From: G942493215 sp942493215
Lineage (GTDB): Bacteria; Bacillota_I; Bacilli_A; RF39; UBA660
Reading direction: 5' to 3'
DNA length: 64,000 nucleotides
Assembly (NCBI GenBank): GCA_942493215.1
Contig: OW818670.1
Coordinates: 496,001 to 560,000 of the forward strand
Shown here piece by piece: positions 16,376 to 25,600 of the stretch. Both the position numbers and the translations under genes were made by a program. The first letter of the stretch is position 1. The number at the start of each line of letters is the position of its first letter. Below the pieces are notes generated by a model, which ran no database searches, was not told where the DNA came from, and saw nothing but the letters and a program-made list of their open reading frames with translations.

Positions 16376-17858
16376 ACTTTTTACTTATTTTAAATATTGC
16401 TTGATAACTATCTTCAAAATCTATTTCTTCTAAATCAACAATATATCCTGCATCTTCTAAACGATCAGCACATTCTCTAATAGTATTAATTACTAAACGA
16501 ATATCTTTGCTAACAATATTATTAGGTTTCTTTTCAGCAATAGTATTTATTTGATCTTCTGTTGGTCCTTTATAAATATCAATTGGTTTAACCTCTGAAA
16601 TTTCATTAATTGGTTCCATTACTGGTTCAACAGCTGGTGTTATAACAGGTGTTGGCTCTTCAAACTCTGGTGCCATTACTGGTTGTGGATTTTCAACTAC
16701 AATTTTTACTGGTTCAGTAGGTTTTGGTTGAGTAGTTGCATTATTATTGTCATCTGCAAAAACAGGCGCAAAATAACTATTAAAATCAAAATTTTCATTA
16801 GCTACATCAGTATTTTCTGCTTTTTCATCTTTTTTATCATCATCATTAAAAATATTTATAAATTGACCTGGACGCAATAGATCATCACTCTTTTCATTAC
16901 CATCATTATCATCGTCTGTTTCAATCTTCGGTGGTAAGAACATACTATTTAAATCTTTTGTTTCATTACTAATATTAATATCCTTAGCATTGGCCATAAT
17001 ATTATCAACATTCATAAACCCTGGTTTCTCTGCTTGTTCAGATTCCATAGGATTATTAAGGAATGAATATTTAATCTCACTTTGAGGATTAGTATTTTCT
17101 TCCTCTATTATAGGCGAAGTTGGGATATTAAAGTTATTATCAGACACAACCTCATTATTAGGTTTCACACTAGCTGTTGCATCTTTATCATCAAAATCAA
17201 TTATTTCAATATCATTTAGATCAATTGGTTTATTAGTAATATCGGTGTTAACTTCTTTATTCATTTTATCTATTTCCTCATCAGTTTTTCTAACCGTCAA
17301 TCTTTCTTCAATTATTCTTTTTAACAGTTGGCGTTGAGCATTCTTATCACTAACTTTTAACAAAGAACGAGCATGACGTTCAGTTATTCTTTTATCTAGA
17401 AGAGCATGTTGTACTTCTTCATCAAGTGATAATAGTCTTAATTTGTTAGCAACAGTTGATTGTGTTTTGCCTAATTTAATAGCCAAACTTTCCTGTGTTA
17501 AATAACCAGCATCAAGAATTCTTTTATAACATATTGCCTCTTCTATCGCTGTTAAATCCTGCCTCTGAATATTTTCCACTAGAGCCACCTCTGCACTATC
17601 ATTATCACTCATATTTTTGACAATAGCAGGAATAGTTTTTAAACCCGCTAATTTGCTGGCCTTAAAACGTCTTTCTCCCATTATTATTTCATATTTATTT
17701 CCTAATGGACGAACAGTTATGGGTTGCAAAACCCCATGTTCACGGATGGAATTAGCCAAAGCTGTTAAATCTTCTTCATCAAAATTTATTCTTGGCTGAA
17801 ACCGATTTGGTAAAACTTCTTCTATTTTTAATTCAACAATTTTACTATCTTCACCCAT
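16374..17858 (-). CDS. noc: ParB/Noc family protein, Noc-like DNA-binding residues, long acidic insert
   Basis: A 494-residue ParB-superfamily CTPase/clamp protein. The ParB N-terminal domain (1-115) has GERR at 61-64 and ENIQRQDLT at 95-103; the HTH region is 115-200. Positions that separate Noc from ParB in published specificity work read Q133, K139, S144 and R161 here; Noc has Q, K, K, R and ParB has R, T, A, G, with the same spacing. TERHARSLL is also Noc-like. Noc proteins have about 280 residues; here a disordered acidic, Pro-rich region (about 205-440) is inserted before a conserved C-terminal block (INTIRECADRLEDAGY). Noc's N-terminal amphipathic membrane helix is absent, and an in-frame TGA just upstream of the ATG rules out an extension. 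No parA lies nearby. Noc-type sites in its promoter suggest autoregulation. Confidence 0.85.
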   Translation of the reverse strand: MGEDSKIVELKIEEVLPNRFQPRINFDEEDLTALANSIREHGVLQPITVRPLGNKYEIIMGERRFKASKLAGLKTIPAIVKNMSDNDSAEVALVENIQRQDLTAIEEAICYKRILDAGYLTQESLAIKLGKTQSTVANKLRLLSLDEEVQHALLDKRITERHARSLLKVSDKNAQRQLLKRIIEERLTVRKTDEEIDKMNKEVNTDITNKPIDLNDIEIIDFDDKDATASVKPNNEVVSDNNFNIPTSPIIEEENTNPQSEIKYSFLNNPMESEQAEKPGFMNVDNIMANAKDINISNETKDLNSMFLPPKIETDDDNDGNEKSDDLLRPGQFINIFNDDDKKDEKAENTDVANENFDFNSYFAPVFADDNNNATTQPKPTEPVKIVVENPQPVMAPEFEEPTPVITPAVEPVMEPINEISEVKPIDIYKGPTEDQINTIAEKKPNNIVSKDIRLVINTIRECADRLEDAGYIVDLEEIDFEDSYQAIFKISKK

Positions 17859-17899
17859 ATCTCATACTCCCTTTTATTCTTATTTATATAATACTATAC

Positions 17900-17956
17900 T
17901 TTGGGAAATAATTCAATAACTTTCGAAATTATTTCCCAAATTATTTCCCGGGAAAT
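17900..17956. promoter_or_regulatory. Noc-type binding sites upstream of the noc-like gene
   Basis: A perfect Noc site ATTTCCCGGGAAAT lies at 17943-17956. Beside it a 14-bp inverted repeat (17900-17913 with 17927-17940) is built from half-sites GGGAAATAATT and AATTATTTCCC. The cluster sits 42-98 bases before the noc ATG, a place fit for negative autoregulation or for loading Noc near its own gene. Confidence 0.85.
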
Positions 17957-17964
17957 AATTTATT

Positions 17965-17994
17965 AAAAAAAGATGGTTACCAGCCCCATCTTTT
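17965..17994 (-). terminator. Terminator at the end of the G5/3D gene
   Basis: On the minus strand AAAAGATGG (in 17986-17994) pairs with CCATCTTTT (17968-17976), with a T run after it. The upstream arm includes the last codons of the gene. Confidence 0.75.
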
Positions 17995-18651
17995 AACATT
18001 AAATGTTGTGTTTTTATTAGTTGTATCACTTGTGCCCTTTTCCGAACCAAATGCTAAGTCAATAGCCACTTTATTATATTTTTGCCAAGCTACACGCATT
18101 GCTGAACCCGTATCTAGTACTACTCCTATTGTTGGTGTTGTACCATCATTACTAAATTCAATTATTGTTCCACAAGGGAAAAGTGAAAGATCAGCAGCTA
18201 AAATCCTAATCTCACCATACTCATCATCGTTATAAATGATACCATCATTTATTAAACTATGATTTTGTTTGTTTTCAGTATAGCAAGCAACATTTCCCAC
18301 TTTACTACAGCCCTTACAATCAGGTCCATAGCCAGTTAATGTTCCAACATATTGTCCGACAGCAGCTGTGCCAACTTCAACAACCTCATTAATAGGCTCT
18401 TTGATAACTTCCTGCTTATTAGTCTCGGTTTCAATATTGGCCACACCATTAACACCCTCGGTAATTACTTTTGTTACATTACTTGGAATATTATCCTTAT
18501 AAACATATTCAGTTTTAAAATCAATTTCTTTAGTTATTAATTTTATTTCCTTTTTATTTTCAGGAAATAATGAGTATACTGTTAAAATAAAAGCAAATAC
18601 CAAAAACAAATATATACGTATCTGACTTTTATTCCAAAATGACATTTTCAT
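17977..18651 (-). CDS. G5 and 3D domain cell-wall protein (YabE-like)
   Basis: A 224-residue exported protein. A signal or anchor helix lies at about 10-28, a G5-type strand region (KTEYVYKDNIPSNVTKVITEG, seen as YVYKDN...VITEGVNG) at 45-80, and a 3D domain at 105-224. The 3D motif acids are in ILAADLSLFPCGT, VVLDTGSAM and IDLAFG. 3D proteins relate to MltA/Rpf-type muralytic enzymes; YabE and its sporulation relatives remodel peptidoglycan. It follows tatD, as yabE does in Bacillus (metS-tatD-yabE), but rnmV and ksgA do not come next. It is shorter than YabE (about 437), having lost the DUF348 repeats. Confidence 0.85.
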   Translation of the reverse strand: MKMSFWNKSQIRIYLFLVFAFILTVYSLFPENKKEIKLITKEIDFKTEYVYKDNIPSNVTKVITEGVNGVANIETETNKQEVIKEPINEVVEVGTAAVGQYVGTLTGYGPDCKGCSKVGNVACYTENKQNHSLINDGIIYNDDEYGEIRILAADLSLFPCGTIIEFSNDGTTPTIGVVLDTGSAMRVAWQKYNKVAIDLAFGSEKGTSDTTNKNTTFNVKRWGW

Positions 18652-18684
18652 AAATTCACCTCATGATTAAGTAATACTAACTTA

Positions 18685-19449
18685 TCACAAATCAGCCTTA
18701 AAGTCAAATTGACATAAGGCGTTTTTTGTGGTCTGACTAAGAACTTCTTCTAAGGAAATGGCTTTTATTTCGGCAATCTTTTGAGCTACATAAATAGCAT
18801 TATAAGGAACGTTCCGCTCGCCTCTTAAAGGTTCGGGGCTTAAATACGGGCTATCTGTTTCTAATAGTATATGCATTAAAGAAATGTTTTTAACAACTTC
18901 CTTTAATTTATTAGCATTTTTGAATGTTACAACCCCACCAATACCAATCATTGCCCCTAGTTCAATAAACTTTTGAGCCATTTCTACACTAGAACTAAAG
19001 CAGTGGATGATAGGACGCATCCCAATGTAATATTCTTTCTTTAAGATATTATAAGTATCATTAATAGCATCACGACTGTGAATAACAATCGTTTTATTAT
19101 GTTTTTTAGCCATTCTTATTTGCTTAATAAAAACTTCCTGTTGTTTCAAAATATTATCTTGACACCAATGATAATCCAAACCTATTTCACCAATACCAAT
19201 AATTTTAGGATTATTAAGATTATCCTCAATAAATTTATAAGAATTATCTGTCATATTATCTATTTCTTCAGGGTGAATACCTAATGTTCCGTAAACATTT
19301 TTATATTTTCGACATAATTTAATAACATCGGCATTTGTTTCATCATTAGTTCCACTGACAACTATTATATTACCCTTCATTTGAGCAATGATATTCTCAA
19401 TATCAGGAAAATTATTGTCATCAATATGACAATGGGTATCAACAAACAT
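18685..19449 (-). CDS. tatD: TatD family metal-dependent deoxyribonuclease
   Basis: A 254-residue TIM-barrel hydrolase. Metal ligands are visible in FVDTHCHIDD, GEIGLDYHW, IVIHSRDA, PIIHCFSS and LLETDSPYLSPEP. TatD proteins have 3'-5' DNase activity. The gene is in the usual metG-tatD-3D order. GAGGTATAG precedes the ATG. The gene lies downstream of a small membrane gene and its terminator, so read-through or a separate promoter is needed. Confidence 0.95.
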   Translation of the reverse strand: MFVDTHCHIDDNNFPDIENIIAQMKGNIIVVSGTNDETNADVIKLCRKYKNVYGTLGIHPEEIDNMTDNSYKFIEDNLNNPKIIGIGEIGLDYHWCQDNILKQQEVFIKQIRMAKKHNKTIVIHSRDAINDTYNILKKEYYIGMRPIIHCFSSSVEMAQKFIELGAMIGIGGVVTFKNANKLKEVVKNISLMHILLETDSPYLSPEPLRGERNVPYNAIYVAQKIAEIKAISLEEVLSQTTKNALCQFDFKADL

Positions 19450-19460
19450 ACACTATACCT

Positions 19461-19495
19461 CAAAAAAGATTATACGTTTTTATGTACAATCTTTT
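19461..19495 (-). terminator. Terminator after the small membrane protein gene
   Basis: AAAAGATTGTAC pairs with GTATAATCTTTT (19464-19475 with 19484-19495, one G-U), followed by T on the minus strand. It lies between the small gene and tatD. Confidence 0.8.
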
Positions 19496-19662
19496 TGCTT
19501 TCGTTTTAAAATAAAATGGCGCACAAAACAAAACATAAGAACAATAAAATAAAATATATCAATAAATTTAAAATCTATCAAAATACTACCTAATATGAAT
19601 AAAGAAAATAAAATAAATGCAAAAACCACATATCTTACATCTTTTTCATTGTATGTATTCAT
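19480..19662 (-). CDS. Small two-helix membrane protein, unknown
   Basis: A 60-residue protein I do not recognise: a charged N-terminus (MNTYNEKDVRY), two hydrophobic helices (about 11-28 and 33-49) and a basic tail (RHFILKRKQKD), so probably both ends are cytoplasmic. ATG 19662 has AAAGGAG 11 bases upstream; a TTG at 19686 is a weaker alternative. A strong terminator follows, which supports a real transcript. It lies between metG and tatD, where Bacillus has no gene. Confidence 0.6.
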   Translation of the reverse strand: MNTYNEKDVRYVVFAFILFSLFILGSILIDFKFIDIFYFIVLMFCFVRHFILKRKQKDCT

Positions 19663-19755
19663 TATTCTATAAGCTCCTTTTGTCAACCAACTATTATCAA
19701 TATAACATTAATTTCTTTAATTTTCAAAGGAAACTTTATGACATTTTACAACATT

Positions 19756-21291
19756 TTACACATTTTTTTCTTCTTTATCAATCCGTTTAAATAATGGTTC
19801 TGGATTATTTAATTGTTCATTTACTTTTAAACCATTAAACTCATTAATATTATTGTTTTCAGTATTTAATTGTTGCAATATTCTAATTGATGTTTCGGGC
19901 ATAAATGGTTCTAATAGAATAGCTCCTTGACGAATTGATTCTAATAAGACATAGATAACGGTTTTCAAACGTTCCGTATTAGTTTCTTCTTTTGCTAGAG
20001 ACCAAGGGGCAGTTACATCAATATATTTATTAGCTCTTCTAAAAATTTCAAATATTTCATCAATCGCATCGGCTACATGCAAATCTTGCATTCTATCTTC
20101 AATACGGTGTGGGGTATTTAATGCATAATCAATTAGTTCTTGATCGACACTATCATAATTACTAGGATTAGGAATAGCACCATTAAAGTATTTATGAGCC
20201 ATTGCCAAAGTACGATTAACTAAATTACCAAGAACATTAGCTAAATCTGAATTGATTCGTTCAATTAATAAATCAACCGTAATACTACCATCACTAGCAT
20301 AAGGTATTTCATGTAATAAATAGTACCTTACAGCATCAACGCCATATTTATTAACTAAATCATCAGCATATAGTATATTACCTTTTGATTTACTCATTTT
20401 GTCATTACCAAACAACACCCAAGGATGCGCAAAAATTTGTTTTGGTAATGGTTCCCCTAATGCCATTAATAATATTGGCCAATATATAGCATGAAATCTT
20501 AAAATATCTTTACCAATTAATTGAAGATCAGCCGGCCAATATTTACTGTAACTATCAGAGCTACCATCAGGATCATATCCTAAAAAGGTTATATAATTGC
20601 TTAATGCATCAATCCATACATAAACAATATGATTAGTATCAAAATCAACGGGTATTCCCCATTTAAAACTGGTTCGTGAGACACATAAATCTTGCAAGCC
20701 TGGTTTAATAAAGTTATTAACAATTTCATTTTTGCGACTAATTGGTTGAATAAAATCAGGATGACTATCAACATAATTAGTTAATTGATCAGCATATTTA
20801 GTTATTTTTAAAAAGTATGCTTCTTCACTAGCAATTGTAACTTCCCGACCACAATCTGGACATTTCCCATCAATTAATTGAGAATCAGTAAAAAATGATT
20901 CACAAGGTTGACAATAATTACCTTCGTATTTTCCTTTATAAATATCTCCTTGTTCATATAGTTTGCGGAAGATTTTCTGAACTACTTTTTTATGTTGCGG
21001 ATTAGTTGTTCGAACAAAAGCATCATAACTTGTATTCATTAAGTCCCAAATACTTTGAACTTGAGCTGCTATTTCATCAACAAAGACTTGTGGTTCTTTA
21101 TTAACAGCGATAGCTTTATTCTCAATTTTTTGACCATGTTCATCTGTACCCGTTTGAAAATAGACATCATATCCCTGTTGTCTTTTATATCGGGCTATAG
21201 CATCCGCTAAAACAATCTCATATGTATTGCCAATATGAGGCTTACCAGATGTATAAGTAATAGCTGTTGTTATATAATATTTTTCTTTCAT
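19756..21291 (-). CDS. metG: Methionyl-tRNA synthetase
   Basis: A 511-residue class I synthetase. It has the HIGH-type motif PHIGNTYE, KMSKSKGN near residue 300, and a zinc knuckle CQPC...CPDC. It ends after the anticodon-binding domain and lacks the C-terminal tRNA-binding (EMAP-like) domain of the long Bacillus MetS, which is the shorter form found in many Firmicutes and Mollicutes. The start overlaps the dut stop by 1 base (shared A), and the methionine T-box lies upstream of dut, so both should respond to uncharged tRNA-Met. Confidence 0.97.
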   Translation of the reverse strand: MKEKYYITTAITYTSGKPHIGNTYEIVLADAIARYKRQQGYDVYFQTGTDEHGQKIENKAIAVNKEPQVFVDEIAAQVQSIWDLMNTSYDAFVRTTNPQHKKVVQKIFRKLYEQGDIYKGKYEGNYCQPCESFFTDSQLIDGKCPDCGREVTIASEEAYFLKITKYADQLTNYVDSHPDFIQPISRKNEIVNNFIKPGLQDLCVSRTSFKWGIPVDFDTNHIVYVWIDALSNYITFLGYDPDGSSDSYSKYWPADLQLIGKDILRFHAIYWPILLMALGEPLPKQIFAHPWVLFGNDKMSKSKGNILYADDLVNKYGVDAVRYYLLHEIPYASDGSITVDLLIERINSDLANVLGNLVNRTLAMAHKYFNGAIPNPSNYDSVDQELIDYALNTPHRIEDRMQDLHVADAIDEIFEIFRRANKYIDVTAPWSLAKEETNTERLKTVIYVLLESIRQGAILLEPFMPETSIRILQQLNTENNNINEFNGLKVNEQLNNPEPLFKRIDKEEKNV

Positions 21292-21779
21292 TATTTTTCC
21301 CCCTTGTCAGTACTGCCTATACCGCCTATGCGAATATTATTTGCTTCACAATCATTATCAGTAAATAGTGTCTTACAAAATATTCCTTGACCAAAAGCAT
21401 CACCTTTTTTAATAATATATTCTTTATTACCTTCATTTTGTAATGCAAACCATATATGCCCATCATTACCAATATTACCATAGTAATCAGCATCAATTAT
21501 ACCTACTTGATTACATAACCTAGTATTATATTTAAAACCCATACTACTACGAACAAGTAAGAATAAAACTTCATCTTCCAACATCTTTACTTTTATACCG
21601 GTTGGTATTTTCTTTATTTCTCCCGGTTGTAACGCTATTTCTTCAATTGCAAAGAAATCATAACCAGCACTATTTTTAGTTGATCTTTGCGGTAATGAAT
21701 ATTCCCCATATAGGTTTTTATCATCCTTAATATCTTTAGTAAATTGATCATATTTAATTTTTTCAAAAAATCTTTTCAT
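21291..21779 (-). CDS. dut: dUTP diphosphatase (trimeric dUTPase family)
   Basis: A 162-residue dUTPase that converts dUTP to dUMP and keeps uracil out of DNA. The five family motifs are visible: SAGYDFFA (I), RSSMG (II), GIIDADYYGNIG (III), the GDAFGQGIF region (IV) and the Gly-rich GGIGSTDKG tail (V). ATG 21779 follows AAGGAGTG. It is the first gene after a methionine T-box and is translationally coupled to metG. This is an unusual location. With ung at 51932, both uracil-exclusion enzymes are near the origin. Confidence 0.93.
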   Translation of the reverse strand: MKRFFEKIKYDQFTKDIKDDKNLYGEYSLPQRSTKNSAGYDFFAIEEIALQPGEIKKIPTGIKVKMLEDEVLFLLVRSSMGFKYNTRLCNQVGIIDADYYGNIGNDGHIWFALQNEGNKEYIIKKGDAFGQGIFCKTLFTDNDCEANNIRIGGIGSTDKGEK

Positions 21780-21793
21780 TATTTCACTCCTTA

Positions 21794-22016
21794 AAAAAAC
21801 CACATCCTTAGATAAGGACGTGATCTACGTGGTACCACCTTAATTTATATAGTAGAAATACTATAACTCACTTTTGTAACGCATAAATGCGGATTAAACT
21901 ACTTATCGCTTAATCAATTCAGGAATCATTCGAAATAAGTACCATTACTTGCTTTCACCTAACCAAGTTCTCTAAGAAACTTTCCTTATTTTTCTTTCCG
22001 TCATTATCTTTCAAAC
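21794..22016 (-). promoter_or_regulatory. T-box riboswitch (tRNA-Met specific) upstream of dut-metG
   Basis: On the minus strand the T-box sequence AAGGTGGTACCACG is at 21828-21841. It is followed by an intrinsic terminator, CACGTCCTTA pairing with TAAGGATGTG (21801-21822) and seven T. Upstream lies a stem I region; in GAATGATTCC the likely specifier triplet is ATG (21927-21929), matching methionine and the downstream metG. Uncharged tRNA-Met would pair with the specifier and the T-box bulge and prevent termination. Confidence 0.92.
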
Positions 22017-22022
22017 AAGTTC

Positions 22023-22051
22023 ATTATAGCATAGTAGTACTTATACTTCAA
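22023..22051 (-). promoter_or_regulatory. Promoter of the T-box-dut-metG transcript
   Basis: On the minus strand TTGAAG (22046-22051) and TATAAT (22023-22028) are 17 bases apart. The -35 overlaps the last codons of spoVT. Confidence 0.75.
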
Positions 22052-22571
22052 GATATTTTTCTAAAAACCTTGTGGTTATTTCGGTTATTAATTTATCATC
22101 TTCGGTCATAACACTATCAGTTGAGAAAATAACAACCAAACCCGCAGCATCCCCACTAATCATAATGGTATTAACAATATAAGAAGCTTCTACCGCTAAA
22201 TCTTCAGTTAGTTGTAAGTGTTCCTTATCTTTAACTAACAAGTTATCATGTCTTAAAAAGAATGCTTCAAGATCTGTTCCCATTAATTTTCCAACATTGG
22301 TTTTACCATTAATCCCTGAAAAAGCGATTATTTTTTCACTATCAGTTATAATAATATTATTTTTTAATGATGAATAAATGACATCAGTAAATACTTGAGC
22401 AAAATCCTCCAATTTTTTTAATGTGTCATATTTGCCTAAAATAATCTTATTATCCTCGACATATATTTCTAAATTATTTCCTTCATTTAATCGTAATGAA
22501 TCCCTTATTTCTTTTGGGATTACTACTCGACCTAAATTATCAATTCTTCGTATAATACCTGTTGCTTTCAT
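22041..22571 (-). CDS. spoVT: Stage V sporulation protein T (AbrB-fold regulator)
   Basis: A 176-residue transcription factor. The AbrB-type swapped-hairpin DNA-binding domain (1-50) reads MKATGIIRRIDNLGRVVIPK EIRDSLRL (split here), followed by a GAF-like C-terminal domain (about 55-176) ending AGLVVIFSTDSVMTEDDK. Length equals Bacillus SpoVT (178). In Bacillus, SpoVT is made in the forespore under sigma-G and tunes late sporulation genes. The mfd-spoVT order is the Bacillus order, which supports orthology rather than a generic AbrB. Confidence 0.93.
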   Translation of the reverse strand: MKATGIIRRIDNLGRVVIPKEIRDSLRLNEGNNLEIYVEDNKIILGKYDTLKKLEDFAQVFTDVIYSSLKNNIIITDSEKIIAFSGINGKTNVGKLMGTDLEAFFLRHDNLLVKDKEHLQLTEDLAVEASYIVNTIMISGDAAGLVVIFSTDSVMTEDDKLITEITTRFLEKYLEV

Positions 22572-22624
22572 AAAATCCTACCTTCTAAAAATATTTTGTG
22601 ACAAAAATCGGCATTTATTCATCT

Positions 22625-25600
22625 TTATGTTAAGCTTTTTTCAATTACACCTAGCAAATCAATTAAATAATAAATAAAATGGCGATCAAGTTTTACTGTA
22701 TCAAGAGTAATTATTAAATGACCATTCTTTTCACCGAATCTAAGCATACGTGTTATTTCATTAGCTAACATAAATAGTGTATCACCAGAAATTCTTTTTG
22801 TCATTTCTTTACTTAATATTATCTGAATAAAATTGTGCATCTGCTTAATATCGTTAATTCCTAGTTTAAATGCCCATTTCTCAAACCATTCCTCATGCAT
22901 ATATATTATGATATCATCTGATAAATGTCCAAAACGATCTTCTAATTCTTTTTTAGTAGCCATTAATTCATCATAATTAGTAATGGCATTAATTTTTTTA
23001 TGAATCTCAATTTTTAATTCTTCATTAGTAACAATATCATTAGATATGGAGGTTGCCACTTCAACCAGTGGTTGACGATCAACTTTTAATTCTTCATTTA
23101 TTACTTCATTACCCTTTAAACGATTAATTTCTTCATTTAACATATTTAAGTATAGCTCAACACCAACACTATCAACAAATCCCGCTTGTTCACTACCTAA
23201 GATGTCACCAGCGCCTCTAATCGATAAATCTCGCATAGCGATTGCAAAACCACTACCAAGTTCAGTAAATTCCCTAATAACGCTTAATCTTTTAGTTGCT
23301 ATTTCGGATAATAATTTAGAATTGTCATACATTAAATAACAATACGCGATTTTATCACTCCGTCCGACTCTTCCTCTTATTTGGTATAACTGTGATAAAC
23401 CAAAATAATCAGCATTTAAAATAATTAAAGTATTAACACTAGGAATATCAATACCTATTTCAATTATTGTTGTACAAAGTAAAACATCGTATTCCCGATT
23501 AATAAACTTCTGCATGACCTGTTCTAATTCTAATTTATCCATCTGCCCATGAGCCGAAATAATTTTAGCTTCTGGAACTAAATTCGATATTTCTTTTAAT
23601 TTACGGTGCATATCTTCAACTCGATTATAAAGAATAAATACTTGTCCTTGGCGTGACAATTCTTTATATATAGCTTCTTTAATAATATGCTTATTTTCAG
23701 CTAAAACATAAGTTTGAACAGGGTAACGATTAACGGGTGGAGTTTCAATAAGTGATAAACTCCTTAATCCAGCCATCGACATTTGTAGAGTTCTAGGTAT
23801 AGGTGTGGCGGAAAGAGTTAAAACATCAATATTATTTTTATAGTTCTTAATCTTTTCTTTATGTTTTACGCCAAAACGTTGTTCTTCATCAACAATTAGT
23901 AGACCCAAATCTTTATAAATAACATCTTCGCTTAAGATACGATGAGTTCCTATTAATAAATCAACCTTACCGGCTTTTACATCCTCTATTGTTTGTTTTA
24001 CCTTCTTTGGTGATACAAAACGATTTAATAACGAGATATTAACTGCAAAGTTACGGAACCTATCAATGGCATTTTCATAATGTTGATGTGAAAGTATTGT
24101 TGTTGGACATAATAGCGCTACTTGTTTGCCAGACATAATAGCTTTAAATATTGCTCGAAACGCCACTTCCGTTTTTCCATAACCAACATCACCACAAAGT
24201 AAACGGTCCATTGGTCGAAGATTTTCCATATCTTTCTTTATTTCCTCAATAACCTTTAATTGATCGGATGTTTCTTCATATTTAAATTCCTGTTCAAAAG
24301 CTATTTGATCATCAGTATCAGATAAAAAGGCAAATCCTTTAATAGTTTCCCTAGCAGCATAAAGTTGTAACAATTCCGAAGCAATACTTTCAATTTTTTG
24401 GCGAACACGCAATTTAGTTTTCTGCCAATCAGTTCCTCCTAATCTACTTAGTTTAGGAATATTGGTTTCATTGGAAGAATACTTACTAATTAATTCAAGC
24501 TTTTCAACCGGAATATAGAGCTTATCACTACCGGCATATTCAATGGCTAAATAGTCTTTCATTAATCCATTTTTAGTAAATGTTACAATCCCTAAATAGC
24601 GTCCAATCCCGTGAACAAAATGAACAACATAATCGCCAATATTTAGTTTGTTAATATCTCTAATTTTAGTACCATACTTGAAATTGGTTTTATAAACATA
24701 ATCTATATTCTTACGATTATATAAATCATTCTCACTAATAACAATGTAATTTTGATAAAAGAATCCATGATTTATATCTTTATTAATAACATTTATTTTT
24801 TGATTGAATATATCATTTTCATTGGTAATAATAACGTCATCATTATCAACACTATTAACAAATTTCTGAATCTTATAACGATCTGTAAGACATATTACCA
24901 CCGTTTTATTATGATCTATATAGCTATTCAAACGCTTATTAATATGATCAATATCACCTGTAAAAGGTTCCATCTGCTTAATATCATATCTTTTAGTATT
25001 ATGACCTTTAATTAAATTATCAAAGTTAACAAAATATATAGCTTTACTAACATTAATATCACCTAATTCATTCATATATTTAATGTTATTTTTTGTTTTA
25101 ATACTCTCATTATATTCCATAATTTCTTCAATTAATAATTTATAACTTGTTTCAATCTGAATATAATCATCATAAAAAACAACTAAATTAGGTAAATAAC
25201 TATTAATGTTAACAACTTTAGTATATTTATCTAAATATTTTTGTTTTCGTTGATTATTATCTACTTCGACATCAACAATAAATTCTGAATTAGGATAAAT
25301 AACCGTTTTATCAATTGTTTCAATACCTAATTGTGTATCAACATTAAAATACCGCAATGAATCAATAGTGTCGCCCCAAAATTCTATTCTTAAAGGATTT
25401 TTAGCATTAAGAGGATATATGTCTAAAATGAAACCTCTAGTAGCCATATCACCAGTTCGGTTAACCAGTGTTTCCATTTTATAACCAATATTATATAGTT
25501 TACGTGATAGTTCCTTTATATCGATACTATCGCCAGTTTTTAAGAATATTTGACCATTTTTAAAGTCTTCAGGTTGAGGTAAAAACCTCAAATAACCCAT

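Noticed and set aside
22041..22571. AbrB itself instead of SpoVT
   Set aside because: AbrB has about 95 residues; the GAF-like second domain, the length of 176 and the position after mfd identify SpoVT.
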